Position numbers and translations under genes: made by a program. The notes under the pieces were generated by a model. It had not been told where the DNA came from. It did not search any database and saw only the letters and a program-made list of their open reading frames with translations. This document shows, piece by piece, positions 36,171 to 48,561 of a stretch of 64,000 nucleotides of DNA. Positions within the stretch are counted from its first letter, which is position 1, and every line of letters starts with the position of its first letter. The DNA is from Muscardinus avellanarius (Eukaryota; Chordata; Mammalia; Rodentia; Gliridae): the NCBI GenBank assembly GCA_963383645.1, contig OY726560.1, positions 65,961,823 to 66,025,822 on the forward strand. The letters are read 5' to 3'.

Positions 36171-39100
36171 TTTTAGTCTAATAAGTGCTTTTAACTATAG
36201 ATAGATATTGATAATTCCACACATTTAAGAATAGCATGAAACAATGGTGGCTATAAAATCCAAGAATATAGATAGAATAGTATAGGTCCTATACTACAAC
36301 AGGGAGATGTCGGTATGAAGTGTCTCATCAAATGCTTTTATTTTTTTTTCATGTATAGGTCATTCATAGATTGATAATAGCCATGATTTGGAGAAAAATC
36401 TAATTTATCCTCTTTAAGAGTCATTACTAATAAATCATAACTTAATGTACTTGTGGAATATAGGTCATCTATATTTAATTTTTAGATCTGTCAGATACAA
36501 AAATTTGGAGATACCAGTGATGGCATTGTCTACTTAAAAGGTAGAAAATTTGCATGTCTAAAAACATGATCTCTTTCCCTTAGAATTTCTAAGCCAAAGG
36601 AATTCATTCTTTTTAAAAGGCCTGAGTCCTTGAGCAGTTTTCTGATTATTGTCAAGAATAATCTTTTTCTTGTCCTGCTTTGTTTTAGTCCAATCCCCAT
36701 CACCTCCTCCTTTGCCCTCTCTATCCACTCTTGCTGCCAGGGAGGATTGTCCTCGGGAAGGACAGGAAGGAAAGTGAACAGCCATCCCAGGAGACCCCGG
36801 CTAATGGGGGCTTTGCGGACCTTTCAACAGGGGTTGTCAATGAGAATCACAGAGTAGAGGGCTCCTCCACCGGCACTCTGACCTCTTGGTAAACTATTTG
36901 TTTTTTCTTGTATTGATTAAAAAAATAAGCCACTAGCCTGTAACTCCCTATCAACAAGGGCACTACTTTTTAAGAACCTTACTCATTTATGATATACTAA
37001 CTCGCTAAAGCCCAGACCCTTGACTTTGTCTTACTCTACAATTCAAGTAAACCAGATTATGGGTGATATTAAAACAGAATTCCCAGAAGGGGCAGCGGAG
37101 ACTTCTGGACTTTGATTTTTTTTTATTTAAAGAACCTGAATCATGAATTTAAGTAATCAGTAAAATACTCTAAAGATGAAGCAGCCTAAAAGAAGTATTC
37201 TTGTTCATCATAAGTGCCTAAAGATAAAAATATATATATTTAATCTTATATACAGATTGATCTTGGAAAGGTACACTCTTTAAATATTTGAAAAAACTGA
37301 AGATTGTTTTTCTTAGTATGTAATGGCCAATCTACTGTCTTTGTGTGTGCTCCACAGCATACTAAAATAAAATTTGAGGCCCTAAGGCAACTTGATTGCC
37401 TGCAAGTATGATTGTAGCTAAACTCTACAGTGGAGAGAAACCTCCACTCAGAATACTTATCAATTTTGCTTAATAAAAACATTAGAATAACGATGCTTCT
37501 GGTTTTATTTCCAACAGCAGTGTGATTGCAGTGCACTGGATTAAATTACTGGCCCTTTGAATTGTGACCTTCTGTCTAAAACAGCTTTAGAGGTTACCCT
37601 TCCCCCACTCCCCCGATTTGGGAGACTAGAGGGGGGAAAGTTAGAGCTGCCTGAAGGAAGAAAAATTTTATAGGTTATTAGGTTTGGGCAACCCCCCTTC
37701 CATGGCAATTTCTTTGTAACAGTAATAGTTTCTTGATTCTGAAGACTTAAACTCTCCCTCCAAAAGCATCAGGAAACTTGGAGCACAGTTTGAATATAAT
37801 TATTTCCTCAGTGAACAAATCAAGTGTTTATTATATAGTAGCAATTAAGATCAAAGTATATCACATTGGATAACTCAAATTAAGAAAGGCAAAGGGAAAG
37901 AACCTGATACAATCACGAAGCAAGTTATCCATGTAATTGCTTATTGTAAATTAGAAGCTTTGACTCTCCTTTTAGAATAAGGAAAAGGTTGGGTTATCTG
38001 TAAGTCCTACTTTCGGAAGAAAATCTACTTTAGATAAAAATGAAAAAAAAAGCATATGTTATGCTTTTATAACTTAAAGTTTAGAGACTTTTCATATTTC
38101 TTTTTATTGCTGACCATTTCTTGTACTTTTATTTTTCACCTGTAAGCTAACTTGCAATATGCGTTTATAAATAATCGGGTATTACATAATATCTATCAGC
38201 TTGACCTATACCAATATATAGATGTATTACCTTGATAATATATCTATATGTTTGATATATATCATTGCAATATGTCACACAACTTTCTGGACTTACTTTC
38301 TTAAATTTCATCTTGCTCCAAAATGATGATAAAACCAGGAGCCATTAATGTCCCAGTGCTCCACCTACTGTTTGGAGGTGACTTTGATAGTGCTAGGAAA
38401 ATGAGGCAGATTCCAGAACAAATAATCAGTGAGGTTAATAAACCTTCATATTTTTTAAAAAGCAGGATTTATAAAAACATGAAATGCTCAGCACTATTAC
38501 TGGCACATAGTCAGCACGTAATAATTGCTAATTAACCCCCTTCCTTCTTCCATGAGCTATTCATTGTTTCTGAAGAATTTAAAAATTGTGAATTCAGCTG
38601 TCATAAAACCTGAAAAACACAAAGTAAATTTCCAGATTCTCTTAACATGTTATGGAAGGTGCTGACAAGGTTGGTTTTTCCCATGGTTTAGATAAAAAAA
38701 AAAAAAAAAAAAAAAAGTTGAAGAGGAGACAACCTAGGTTTTTCTAGGTTGCTCCATGTCAACAATAATCCATTCTACTGTGAGAAGGCAAAGAGCTTAC
38801 CGCTGAAATTAAACATATCCTTCCAAGACCCATTATTTACATATGTGGAAAAATCAGTTGATTTTTAAATGGAAAACCTGTTGTGTCATATTCTCCTTAA
38901 AGTGCCTTTATCATCTAATCTCATGTCCTTTCCTGAAACATCTGTCACTGTCTTTGCCATCATTATTAGTTTTAAGAAGTGCTACTCAAAGTTCCTATTA
39001 AGAATAATAATTGTCTTAAAAAACATCCGAGAGGCAGTCATTACTACATAGGATAACAAGTTTTCCACCCTACATAAATAAATGGTTATGATTCATATGT

Positions 39101-40332
39101 AATGGCCAGCGTATTTATTAGGAGGTCAGGAAATAGGTTCTATTTTCATATTGTGTTGTATAAAGACGTAATATTTATGAAAATAATTTTCCATAGTATA
39201 GTTAATAGTAATTGCCTCCTTAAATTTATTCTTAAAAGCTATTCATGTTGGAGTTTGAATGGAAAGCATTTAGAAAAATACTGGTAGACATTTAGTTTGG
39301 CAGATTTAATATCATTCTTCAAATAAATAGAGGATGTTTTACTTGGTTGCATTTCAACAGAAGGGTATTGAGAGCAGGACCCTCATTGTAAGTCTCACTC
39401 CAGCAGGGAAAGCACAGGTCGTGGACGTGGCCATTCCAAATGCCAACAAGTGTCATAATCTCCGCCATCTAGACATGGATCCAAAAACTTCACAAAGAAG
39501 CCATGAATACAGTACCATGGAATAGGCCACAAGGAAGAGAATCTCACCAGGAAGCAGGACTAGGACAGTCTCTTGAAATACTCTATTTGCTATTCTATTT
39601 TGAGCAGTTTGAGTTGCAAAATGCTTCATCTTTCCAGATAGTGTTGATTTTAGTAACACGGGAGAAAATAATGAGTAGCATTTTGCTTTATGGAGAAAAA
39701 GCAAAGTTTTTAAGTGCTAATTATATTTTGCAACTGACTCTACCATTATACTTATGAGAAATAATCATTTCATAAGAATTGGAGGAACATGGGAATTAGT
39801 GAAGGGATGATCATAGCATACATGCTTAATCCTGAAATTTTCTCAAGTCAATATAAATAGAAGAAAAGTTCATCTTGATTGAAAGGTTACAACTATTCAA
39901 TGAACTTTATTGTTGTTCCTGGGATGGAAAAGGGAAAGAGACACTGTATTTTATTCTTTGTTTTTTTCAGTGTATCTATTATGTTTAATTTGATTAGCCA
40001 ACTGTGAATAATACGTTTAGTTTTAGAAAAATGCCAAGTTACTTTTTATATTGCTGAGTCCTTTCTATCTACCCTTCTTTCTTTCTCTTTTAATTAAGGA
40101 CATTTGTTTATCTTTTTATCATGCTTTTACTTAAGATTCTCTGCTAATTTAAAAATTCTATCAAAATTGTAGACTTCTCCTACATAACTGCATCCGGGTA
40201 ACAGCCAGCTCTGTCAGATAAAGTCTATTTGGAGGTACAATATAGAAAAGAACTTTATATTTCATTGAGGGTACTCAAGTGTTTCATTATAGTTGAATAT
40301 TTCAAATGTTTTATTTTTCAGATAAAATTATA

Positions 40333-40363
<31 letters not shown>

Positions 40364-42929
40364 TGTTTTATAGGGGAAAAGGCATATTAGAAAAAATTTA
40401 AACCCTTATTCATACATTTATATGTTGAGATTTCTGCAGCAAATATAACTACATTTTCTTCTACTACCTAGCTTTACTAGTGACAAATTTTCCAAAATTT
40501 TCTTGAAATTTGTATGACTATATTTAGCGAAAAGTCCTTAAGAGTATATGGCTAAGTTATGTAATTATAGGTTCTTAAATATTTGAAAAATAGGAAAATA
40601 ACAGTACACTAAAAACTGAGTCTTATTAGTAATGTCTTAAATTTTGGTTAGTTATAGAATACTGCTTTTTTTGGCTTAAGTTGTATGTAATAGTAATTGT
40701 TATACATTTGGTATTTAGAAGTAGTAACCAGAAAAAATTTATGGAATAATATGTGATTGTTTTTAATCCATCTAGTTTTGCTTTAGGAAAAAAGGAACTA
40801 TTTAAAAGTGGTAAATATGTAAATAAATATTACTTTTAGCCACTGACTAAACTCTTTGTCACATAATTAGGAAATGTGAGCTAAAGCATGTCAATTAGTG
40901 ATCACATTAAATTAATCACGATTTTTACATTTTCTTCTACCATGTATTTTGAATGGTATTTTATTTGGTTGTATAAATAAAAATAATTGAATTTCAATAT
41001 AAAAGCACATGTAATATAAATTTGGCTATAATATAGGCAAATTTTTTCCATGTAAAGGTGACATACTTTACGTGATACTTCTGTTTTTAGCTTCAAGTAT
41101 TCTGGATTTGCCAATATAATCTTTCATGAATCAGAAAAAATAACATTTCTGCCTCATATATCTAAAATAAATTTTAAGCTATGGGAAGCATGAGTATAAT
41201 AGCTGACTGTAAAGTTTCAAACAAGATTTAGTTCTCCAACCTACACCTCAAACTTTATATTTTATAGAACTTAGTAATAAATCTGATTGCAAAAGCAGTC
41301 ACTGTGTGGGCGTTTGATATCACAGAATGAATTAACGTAGCACTGTTTTATCTGATAGCACTAGAACCCCCCCCCCATTATATCCCATATTTTGTTTTCT
41401 ACATATAGACTTTAGTGTATTGAATAAATGATACTGCAAGTATGAGAGTGCTGTAGGTGGTAATGTAATTCTATTTCTGCTGCATATATGAACAGATCCA
41501 ATAGCAATCAACTGTTTTTGACCTGACTTCCCAAATATGGTAGATGCCTAGCCCATAATTCCTTGCTGGTCCTATCCAAAATACAATCCTAGGTGAGTTT
41601 GCAGTTTAAGCTGTCTCATAGGTTTGACAAAGTGCTCTCTTCTGAGGAATTTAGCCTGGCATCCTTTGGTGAGAGGAGTGGAGAGGGGGAAAAGCTTGCA
41701 TTGAATTTTGATCATTAGAAGCTTTTTGTTCTGTCTTTGTTTGCAAGGGGATGGTGCTTTCATTTACAAATTAGCAAAACAAAGGTAAGACTGTATCTAT
41801 CTGCTTTATTAGTTGATGCCCTAGAAACGTATTATATTCATTAAAGATTATTAAAGAACTTTCTGTGATTTAAAAAATATTCATACCAAGGTGAGAGCCT
41901 TTAAAAAGGGGATGCTTTGAGTTTTAATAAAAATCTAAATAAATAGAATAGCATTATTGGTAGTGACGAAACAGTTTTAAGAAAAATCCAACGGGTATAA
42001 AGATTTTGTTTTAGCGTGCAAAATTGATTATGATGAGTGACCAGTATCAAAATAAACATCTGTATCTGAACTATGGCATGAGATTGGCAAATTAAAATCC
42101 CATCTAAATTAGTCCACGTAAGTGGCACCTTCTTTAAACATCTGAAATAAACATAATGGTTAAGCCATTGGTCTTATAAATGAAGTCATTCATTTGTCCA
42201 AAAAACAGCATGGTAGCTGAACTGAAGCTCAGCTCTCTAAGGTGCTTTACATTATCACGTACATGCAGATTCTGAGTTTAGTTTAGTTTTTAACAATGGG
42301 CTGTAAGGAAAGCATTCTAGGTACAACGAATCTTTTCCTCAAACCTCATTTAAAACTATGAACACTGAAATACTGTCTGGTTCGTATCCAAAGGATTGTC
42401 CATTGAAGACTTGCCACCCTAGAAATCATTGCAGAGCCCTGAGCCAGGCTTGCATTGTTGAACTGATAACAACTTACACGTTAGCTTTTTCTCTCCCCTC
42501 TTAGTGGAAACAGCTATTCTACTTGTTATCTTTCCCCAGACCTGTTAGTAGGTAGGCACATTAGGAGGGAAAAAAAAAAAAAAATCTGAAAGTATCGATT
42601 CCCTAAGTTTCAGGGACCGAAAAAAAGTTTTGGAAAACTGTAAAAGATAACTTGTAGCTAACTATTCCCCAAAGATCTTAATTGGGAGCCACTGCTGCAG
42701 GAGGATGCATGTGTTGACAGTGTCTCGCAGAAGAAGTTATTCTCACACAGCTGTTGATTCAGATAGCATGGGGCGCGTTCATTTACATAATAATTTTTTT
42801 TTTAAAGCAGTTAGGTTGAGTCAGACAGAGCAGTGCCCCTTTCGATTGTTGCGTTTAAACCAATAAGGTTGGGACAAGAGAATAGCTGTGGTTTGCGTTG
42901 CAAAAACAAAACAAAACAAAAAGCCCCGA
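36171..42929. other. SINE-free upstream flank of EYA1
   Basis: AT-rich single-copy-looking sequence without a recognisable gene. It holds a poly-A run at 38694-38717, a (TA)n tract at 40329-40363, a C run near 41369, and a short piece at 38490-38530 resembling the end of a MIR. Short open frames, such as those at 39334-39525 and 39503-39757, match no protein I know. Confidence 0.6.
40329..40363. repeat. (TA)n tract
   Basis: Alternating TA with a single C interruption at 40351. Confidence 0.95.
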
Positions 42930-43420
42930 GGCTTCCTGGGCAGACCTACAAGGCTGCGCAAACAAATCGAGGGATGCGATTCTGCCGTTTCTTTGTCTAG
43001 GGCTCTCAGATGTTATCTGCGGCTGCCGTTCGGCGGGGAGCGGGCGCAGGGCTCAGAGCTGCCGCCCAGCCGCGCGGTGGGAGCCCATGGCTCCGCGCTT
43101 GGAGCGGGGCAGAAACTCTCCAGCGCCACTTCCGACTGTGAGCCTTCCTGCCGCCGGCCCCCGCGGCGGGGTCCTCCCGGGGGCGCGCGTCCTCGCCCGG
43201 CTCGCCCCGGCCCCGCGGCTCCGCTGAGCACCCCGCGCCCGCCCGCCGCCCGCCCGGGAGGATGCCCGGCGCCGCCGCGCGCTGACCCAGGACGCCGGGA
43301 GGGAGCACGGGGAGCGGCTGGATGCGGCGGACCCGAACGCTGTGAGTACCAGCCGGCGCTGCCAGGAAAACTGTAGGGACTGACCGCAGCTGTTTTGGGG
43401 GCGGGCGCAGCCCGAGATAA
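42930..43420. promoter_or_regulatory. EYA1: CpG island promoter of EYA1
   Basis: Dense CpG dinucleotides and GC-rich runs (for example 43015-43080 and 43140-43300) stand out sharply from the AT-rich flanks. It lies about 7 kb upstream of the EYA1 start codon on the same strand. Such islands mark promoters of developmental transcription regulators. Just upstream are an AP-1-like TGAGTCA at 42817-42823 and a CCAAT motif at 42860-42864; these are motif matches only. No other CpG island of this density is visible in the window. Confidence 0.85.
43000..43341 (+). other. EYA1: Probable EYA1 first exon (GC-rich 5' UTR), 5' end uncertain
   Basis: Inside the CpG island the sequence ends at a GTGAGT donor at 43342 and is extremely GC-rich, as expected of an untranslated first exon of a developmental gene. 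In the frame that would join the EYA1 reading frame there is a TGA at 43225-43227 and no ATG afterwards, so it does not start the EYA1 protein. Several upstream ATGs are present: 43087 (about 46 codons), 43262 (seven codons then TGA) and 43322 (open through the donor). The start coordinate is a guess; the transcription start cannot be read from sequence. The bases before the donor are CT rather than AG, which lowers certainty. Confidence 0.5.
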
Positions 43421-46400
43421 CAGCAGGGCTTAAGTATTGTTTTGATTTGTTTTAAAAGAAAGAAAGAAAGTAAGTAAGTAAGGGGTGGGGGGAGAAAAAA
43501 AATGGCACGGGGGGGGGGGTTATGACACTTGGTACCTAGAACTTAGTAGCCACAGGGTTCCATCATGAGCATATAATTTTTAACCTCCGAATTATCTGAG
43601 CGCTTAGGATCATTGAGATAATTACAAGTTAATTGCTAACAATTATTTTTATGATCTATATAAAGAAGCGTAATACAGGGCCATAGTCTTGTAGGGAGAT
43701 TACTTCGCTTGTCTCTTGAATTGCACAAACCTTAAATATTATTGTGTGAGATTGAGCGATGCTATATATACGTGCATTTTAACTCACAGGTGACTTTTCC
43801 GATGCAGTTTAGGTTGATATGGAAAAAAAAAAAAATGGGAGGTTTAACATTTGAAAGGACAACTGATAAAAATGAACTGATACCACTGTTTAAGGAAAGA
43901 AATCCCTTTGCTTCTATAAGCATATTTCCCAAACACTATATTAAACAGGCTCATCTGCAACCGGTGTTTACAATAAACATTTGCCCAACTAATGAATTCA
44001 TCACATATTGGCACTTTAGGTGACTTGAATGGACCTTGAGGTTAAAATTCAGATTCTTTAACTTTTGAATTATTTTAGGTGATTGCCAGCCGAAATCAGA
44101 ATATGAGTTGCTAATGATTTCTGGACATATTTCTTGGGAGGAGTTTTTGAACGCATTTAAGCATAGCATTTACAAGAATTCGATAGATTCAGAGCTGTCA
44201 CTGAATTTCGACAAGCATTTTCATGTTTCATTTTTTTCAAATGGCAAGGGGTACCAAAAATCAGTAGTTATGCCTGGAGGATAGTTGTATAGGTTGGGGA
44301 TTGTTTTTGTAATTTTTTTTCAGAGTAGGTCTTTATGTTATGTCATGTGAGCCTTTACCCTCACTGTTTGGAGTTTGAGGACATGCTTTTGTGTGTTAAA
44401 GCATTTGATATTGGACTTTCTCAATACTTGAGTTCTCCTAAGGCCCGAAGTGTTCACTAAGTGAGCAAGCAGCCGTGGATTTTCAATCTTTGAAAATTCT
44501 TCGTGGTGACAGACATAGGCGCCTAATTGAGCCACTGTTCGGGTTTTAGAGTGCCAAATGGAAGTCAACTGCTGTGAGTTTCACAGACATGATAAATGAT
44601 TTTCTCAAAAGAACATTTCCATTTGAGGGGCAAATTTTATTTCATAAGAATACACTGGAAAAAAAGAGAAACTTCTTGCAGTAAGAATAAAATCACTTTT
44701 ATTTAACCAGATAGCAAAGATATTTAAATCAATGTTTAAAATAAATGCTAAGTTTGAAAACAGTCCTTTATAGCTGTAGGTAGAATTGATGTAATTTAAA
44801 TACTTGTTTTCCATTTCTTAAGAACTCTATTTCTTCATTTTTAAGGGATGTTTTTTCAAAGGTAATTACAAGAATCAGTAATAGTATTAAAGCTTGTACT
44901 TCATGGCATCTTTGATGAAAAAGGGTAGCATTAACATTTCAAAAACATCTACCTTGCCCTAGAAGTTTGTTTTAATTTTAGGTTTGAATTTTTACTTATT
45001 TTAAGATTTTAGGTTTTTATTGTTACACTGACACTGTAATTGGTAACATTGATTGAGGAGAAATGTTAGCAGGAATATATTCTGCTTAAAAAGCAGATTT
45101 ATGACAACGGTACTTTCTTCTCTATAAAGTACATTCAGATTAGAAAATTGCCATTGTCTTTCAAGTTTGGGAATACCCAGGTTGATCTGTGGTTGGACAA
45201 AACTATCTGGCCTGCCAATTCTATTTATTTATATAAGTTCAGTACTTTCACTTTGGAAATTTCAGTTTTACAAAACAATTTTAAATTATAGTCATCTTAT
45301 AAAAATTGCTTCTAGCAAGCAAAAAAAGCCCACGGAAAACCCATAATTTGGACAAGTACCTACATTTTATTTGCTGTGTGCTGCTGAGATTTAGAATCCT
45401 TTTCCATTTACAGTTTACTTTTCACAGAACATTATTAACTTTTTGGCTTGGTGCATGATCTTCTGTCAGATGCTTTTGATTTGTAATTTAGCAAAGTATA
45501 ATAAACAGTGCAAAAGTCATGAATTTTGCTGTGCATCTTGAGCTCTGTGGTAGGGAAAATGTGATAAAATGTGTACCTTAAGTCTTGTTTGATGATCTCT
45601 CAAAGCAAGTTTGCCTTCTGGAAATAATTTCTGGGGCTGAAGAGCATGGTATTAACAGATTTAATGTGGCTCTTCAATGGATTGGCGAAGTACTATGTGA
45701 GGTTTAACAAAATGAGAGAGACAAATTGAACATCAACAAAAGTTCCATCTGTGAAGAATTATAAATTTAATTAGAAAAAAGGCAAACTTAAAAGACCTCA
45801 TTAGCTAATCAGAAGTCAAAATGACTTGCTGAGGACCCTTGAATTTAACTTCTCAAGAGTTCTGCTATCTTTGTGTTCTTTGTATTTTCACAACCCTGTC
45901 AACACGCTACTATGTGCGTTCTGTGTAAAGAGTTTTTAAAAGCATTGAAGTGAAATGACTTCATTGTATTAAAAGATGACCATTTACCATGGAATGGGAA
46001 ATATTTTTGCATTCATAGAAGTACTTGGATTAAAAATACCAGATCTGGAGACAAACATTGGATTTAGGGATGTAAAGCAGAAAACGTGAGCTTAATGAAT
46101 GCCTAACCGCACTTTTCTGGGAAATCATGGAATTGATTTTTTTCCCTTTTGAACGAAAATATCCCTAATTATTTTATGAAACATATTATGGTTTGAGACC
46201 TTTAAAACAGAGAAACATTCACAGATGTTGCTAAACATGTGAGAAAATCAACACCAATCAGAAATAGGTGTTCTTTTCACATAAGTCATTATGAGACTGT
46301 GTTTCCCTATTGCACTGTAATCTTGTACTACATATAAAAAACTAAAAGCATGTGAAGTGTAGCATTTTGTAAACTGTAACTAATTTTGCTCACATCTGTG

Positions 46401-47489
46401 TCTAATTGTTGTCTGCATTCGCATTCTTGAGAGTAGATTTATTTTTCCTGGACCACGATGTGGATTCAGCTGACCAGCCTAAGTGAGGATTAGTTGTTTT
46501 AAAGTTATTTTGATTAAAGAGTCATTTTAAAATACAGTAACATACAACACATGGTTTAAATAATCCTTGAGACACAAAAGAATATATCTGGAGTATGCTT
46601 AATGAAATGAACATCATGGATATGGACTTTCAAAAATAGGAATGTATGAAAGTACAGTAAAAACTAAGTTGCACCAGCATAGAAGAAATATATTGTTATG
46701 AAATGCGTTTTAACAAGGAACTACGCTAGAATAATTCTTGTTTTGAAGTTCATGTTTTATAAGCGACAGTTTGACTTTTAAATTTAGATATGATAGGTTA
46801 AACCTCAAATATAACCAAACTTTCAAAAGCACACAATGAAACTAAGATTATGTTTCCAACACTATGCTTTCTAGCTAATGTTAAAATGGAAATGGATTTT
46901 TATCATTTAACAGAAAGTATGCTTTATATACTCTCTCACATAATTAAGCTGAAAGAGTTCTTAAAACTAAGTTCTCACCTATAATTTATTCCAGGTGTAT
47001 AAAAGTTAGGGGGTGGAGAAAAAAAAGAGAAATTTATCCTTGAGGTATATTGCTGCAGTTTCTAATGGAAACCATTTATTCTTGTGTAAGAACATTAGCT
47101 TTAGCAAAAATTGCAGGAATCTTTTATCACAGAATGGCACATCTGCAGGCATTAATGTTTAATTTCCACTTAACACTCAAGCATCTTTTAAAAATTGTTT
47201 TTCTCCTGCACATGTTAAATAAGGGCATACCTAAAAATTTCACATAACGTTATACCGAGACAGTAAGACCTAAGACGCTTTATTTTTGCTAGAAATGTAG
47301 TGTTTCTTAATTTCGCAAATCACGATTCAAAAATAACAGGACTCATCAGACTATATTTAGCGGAATAACTTTAATTCCATTTGAACTGTTTCAGTTCTCA
47401 TCTTTGTTCTGTAGTCCTAATTGATGTCAGTTCAGGTTGAATGAAAATGCACATCAAAGATTTGGAATTCTGAGCCATTTTCAACCGTA

Positions 47490-48435
47490 TGCAGAATGCC
47501 CTTTCCTGATATTCAGGCTTTAGCTTGAGCTTGCAAGCCAGCAGCAGCCCAGCTCACCTGAGCTTTGTCACCTGCCAGCAGTAAAAGCTGCCTTTGGAAG
47601 TAGGACAGTAACTATTGAGACCATCACCAAGTTAGTGAAGTTGTTCAGCAAAGCCCCCACACACAGATTCAACTAGAAACAAACGACACTTAGCGTGCTG
47701 GCTAACCGGGATACTGAACTGATTATTCAACTACCCATTCTCTTTTTCCTTCTGAAAGATGGGAAGCTGAAAAAAAAAAAATCTACTCTCCCTATGTTGC
47801 AGGAAAGAGCTGCAGAAGTCTGCTTTGAATTTTAATTGGGCATGGGTAAACAAGCTCACTGCTCAGTGGTGGGACTTTGGGTGTGAAAATTTGCCTTTGC
47901 CATTTAGCCTTAGTCCAGTGCTGCCTGAAAGGTGCCCAGGAGCTGTTTTAGTGAATGTTACACGACAAATAGTAAATGTAGGAGCAAATCATCATGATAA
48001 GGATAAGAAACTGTCAGGAGTCAAAGGGGTGGGCGGGAGCTCTATTTCAACTGGTGATAACAGAAGATGAAAGATGTTCTGAGAGCGCCTGAGCTGGATT
48101 ACTGCTTGAACTACTGCTGTTAAACACGCTCATTTTGTTAATAGCTATTTTTTTTCCAAGCACCTTTTCCAAGCTGCCTGGGCAAGGCTGCTTTGCATGT
48201 TGATTGGGGGAGGGGTAATCCCGTTTGCAGCTGTCATAGGCCAGTGATGAATCACTATCCCGTCATTTGGCTGCCTCTCCCCCCAAGAAGGGGAGGAGGA
48301 GGAGGAGGAGGAGGATAGACCTGCAGGAGGAAACAACAGTGGAGACCTCAACTTAAAGACAATATGCCTTTCACTGCGGCAGCGTCCTCCTCTTTCTCTT
48401 TTGGTTAAAAGAGAGCATTGTCGGTCTCAGCCATG
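47490..48435. promoter_or_regulatory. Repeat-free, compositionally complex block; candidate regulatory region
   Basis: Unlike its AT-rich surroundings, this block holds mixed-composition sequence with no recognisable transposon, including a CAGCAGCAGCCCAGC stretch near 47540 and a (GGA)n tract at 48291-48315. It lies in the intron immediately upstream of an EYA1 exon. Its richness and position suggest conserved regulatory sequence, but no conservation data were available. Confidence 0.35.
48291..48315 (+). repeat. (GGA)n short purine tract
   Basis: About eight consecutive GGA/GAG units form a purine-only run upstream of the 50-nt EYA1 exon. Confidence 0.9.
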
Positions 48436-48475
48436 TGCTCTATATAATTAAGAGCTGACACTCAAGCACAGTAAC
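48436..48475 (+). promoter_or_regulatory. EYA1: Possible TATA-type alternative promoter before the 50-nt exon
   Basis: TATATAA at 48441-48447 sits about 65 bases upstream of the 50-nt exon in a repeat-free, moderately GC-rich stretch. A start about 25-30 bases downstream (near 48470) would give an alternative first exon reading straight into 48512-48561. This is a motif match with plausible context; the element could equally be incidental AT-rich sequence. Confidence 0.3.
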
Positions 48476-48511
48476 AACAGCTTCTAATTTTTTTTTTACC
48501 CCTGACCACAG

Positions 48512-48561
48512 GTGCAAACATCTCAAACCAGTTCAGATGTTGCTGTTTCCTCAAGTTGCAG
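48512..48561 (+). other. EYA1: EYA1 upstream 50-nt exon (5' UTR or alternative coding)
   Basis: A T-rich tract and CACAG acceptor (48490-48511) precede 50 bases that end CAG before a GTAAGG donor at 48562. Joined to the exon at 50114, the frame of EYA1 reads back without a stop through this exon as VQTSQTSSDVAVSSSC, followed by RS and then the canonical Met. The stretch SDV...RSMEMQDL resembles the EYA4 N-terminus as I remember it, which supports a genuine exon that was coding ancestrally. A different frame contains ATG at 48537. Whether it is translated depends on the first exon used; with the CpG-island exon it would be untranslated in the EYA1 frame because no in-frame ATG is present there. 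Confidence 0.75.

Larger units (their letters stand above)
43342..48511 (+). other. EYA1: Inferred first intron of EYA1
   Basis: Runs from the GTGAGT donor at 43342 to the CACAG acceptor at 48511. It contains no SINE, only short homopolymers such as a G run at 43509-43519. Apart from the candidate regulatory block at its 3' end, nothing gene-like is visible; the short open frames in it are chance frames. Confidence 0.5.

Noticed and set aside
39334..39757. Overlapping open frames suggesting a small gene upstream of EYA1
   Set aside because: Short, in conflicting frames and strands, and not similar to any protein I know.
42888..43376. 162-codon open frame over the CpG island, and antisense frames at 43006-43308
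   Set aside because: Low-complexity Ala/Arg/Pro/Gly translations that arise from CpG-rich sequence; the frame runs through the predicted splice donor.
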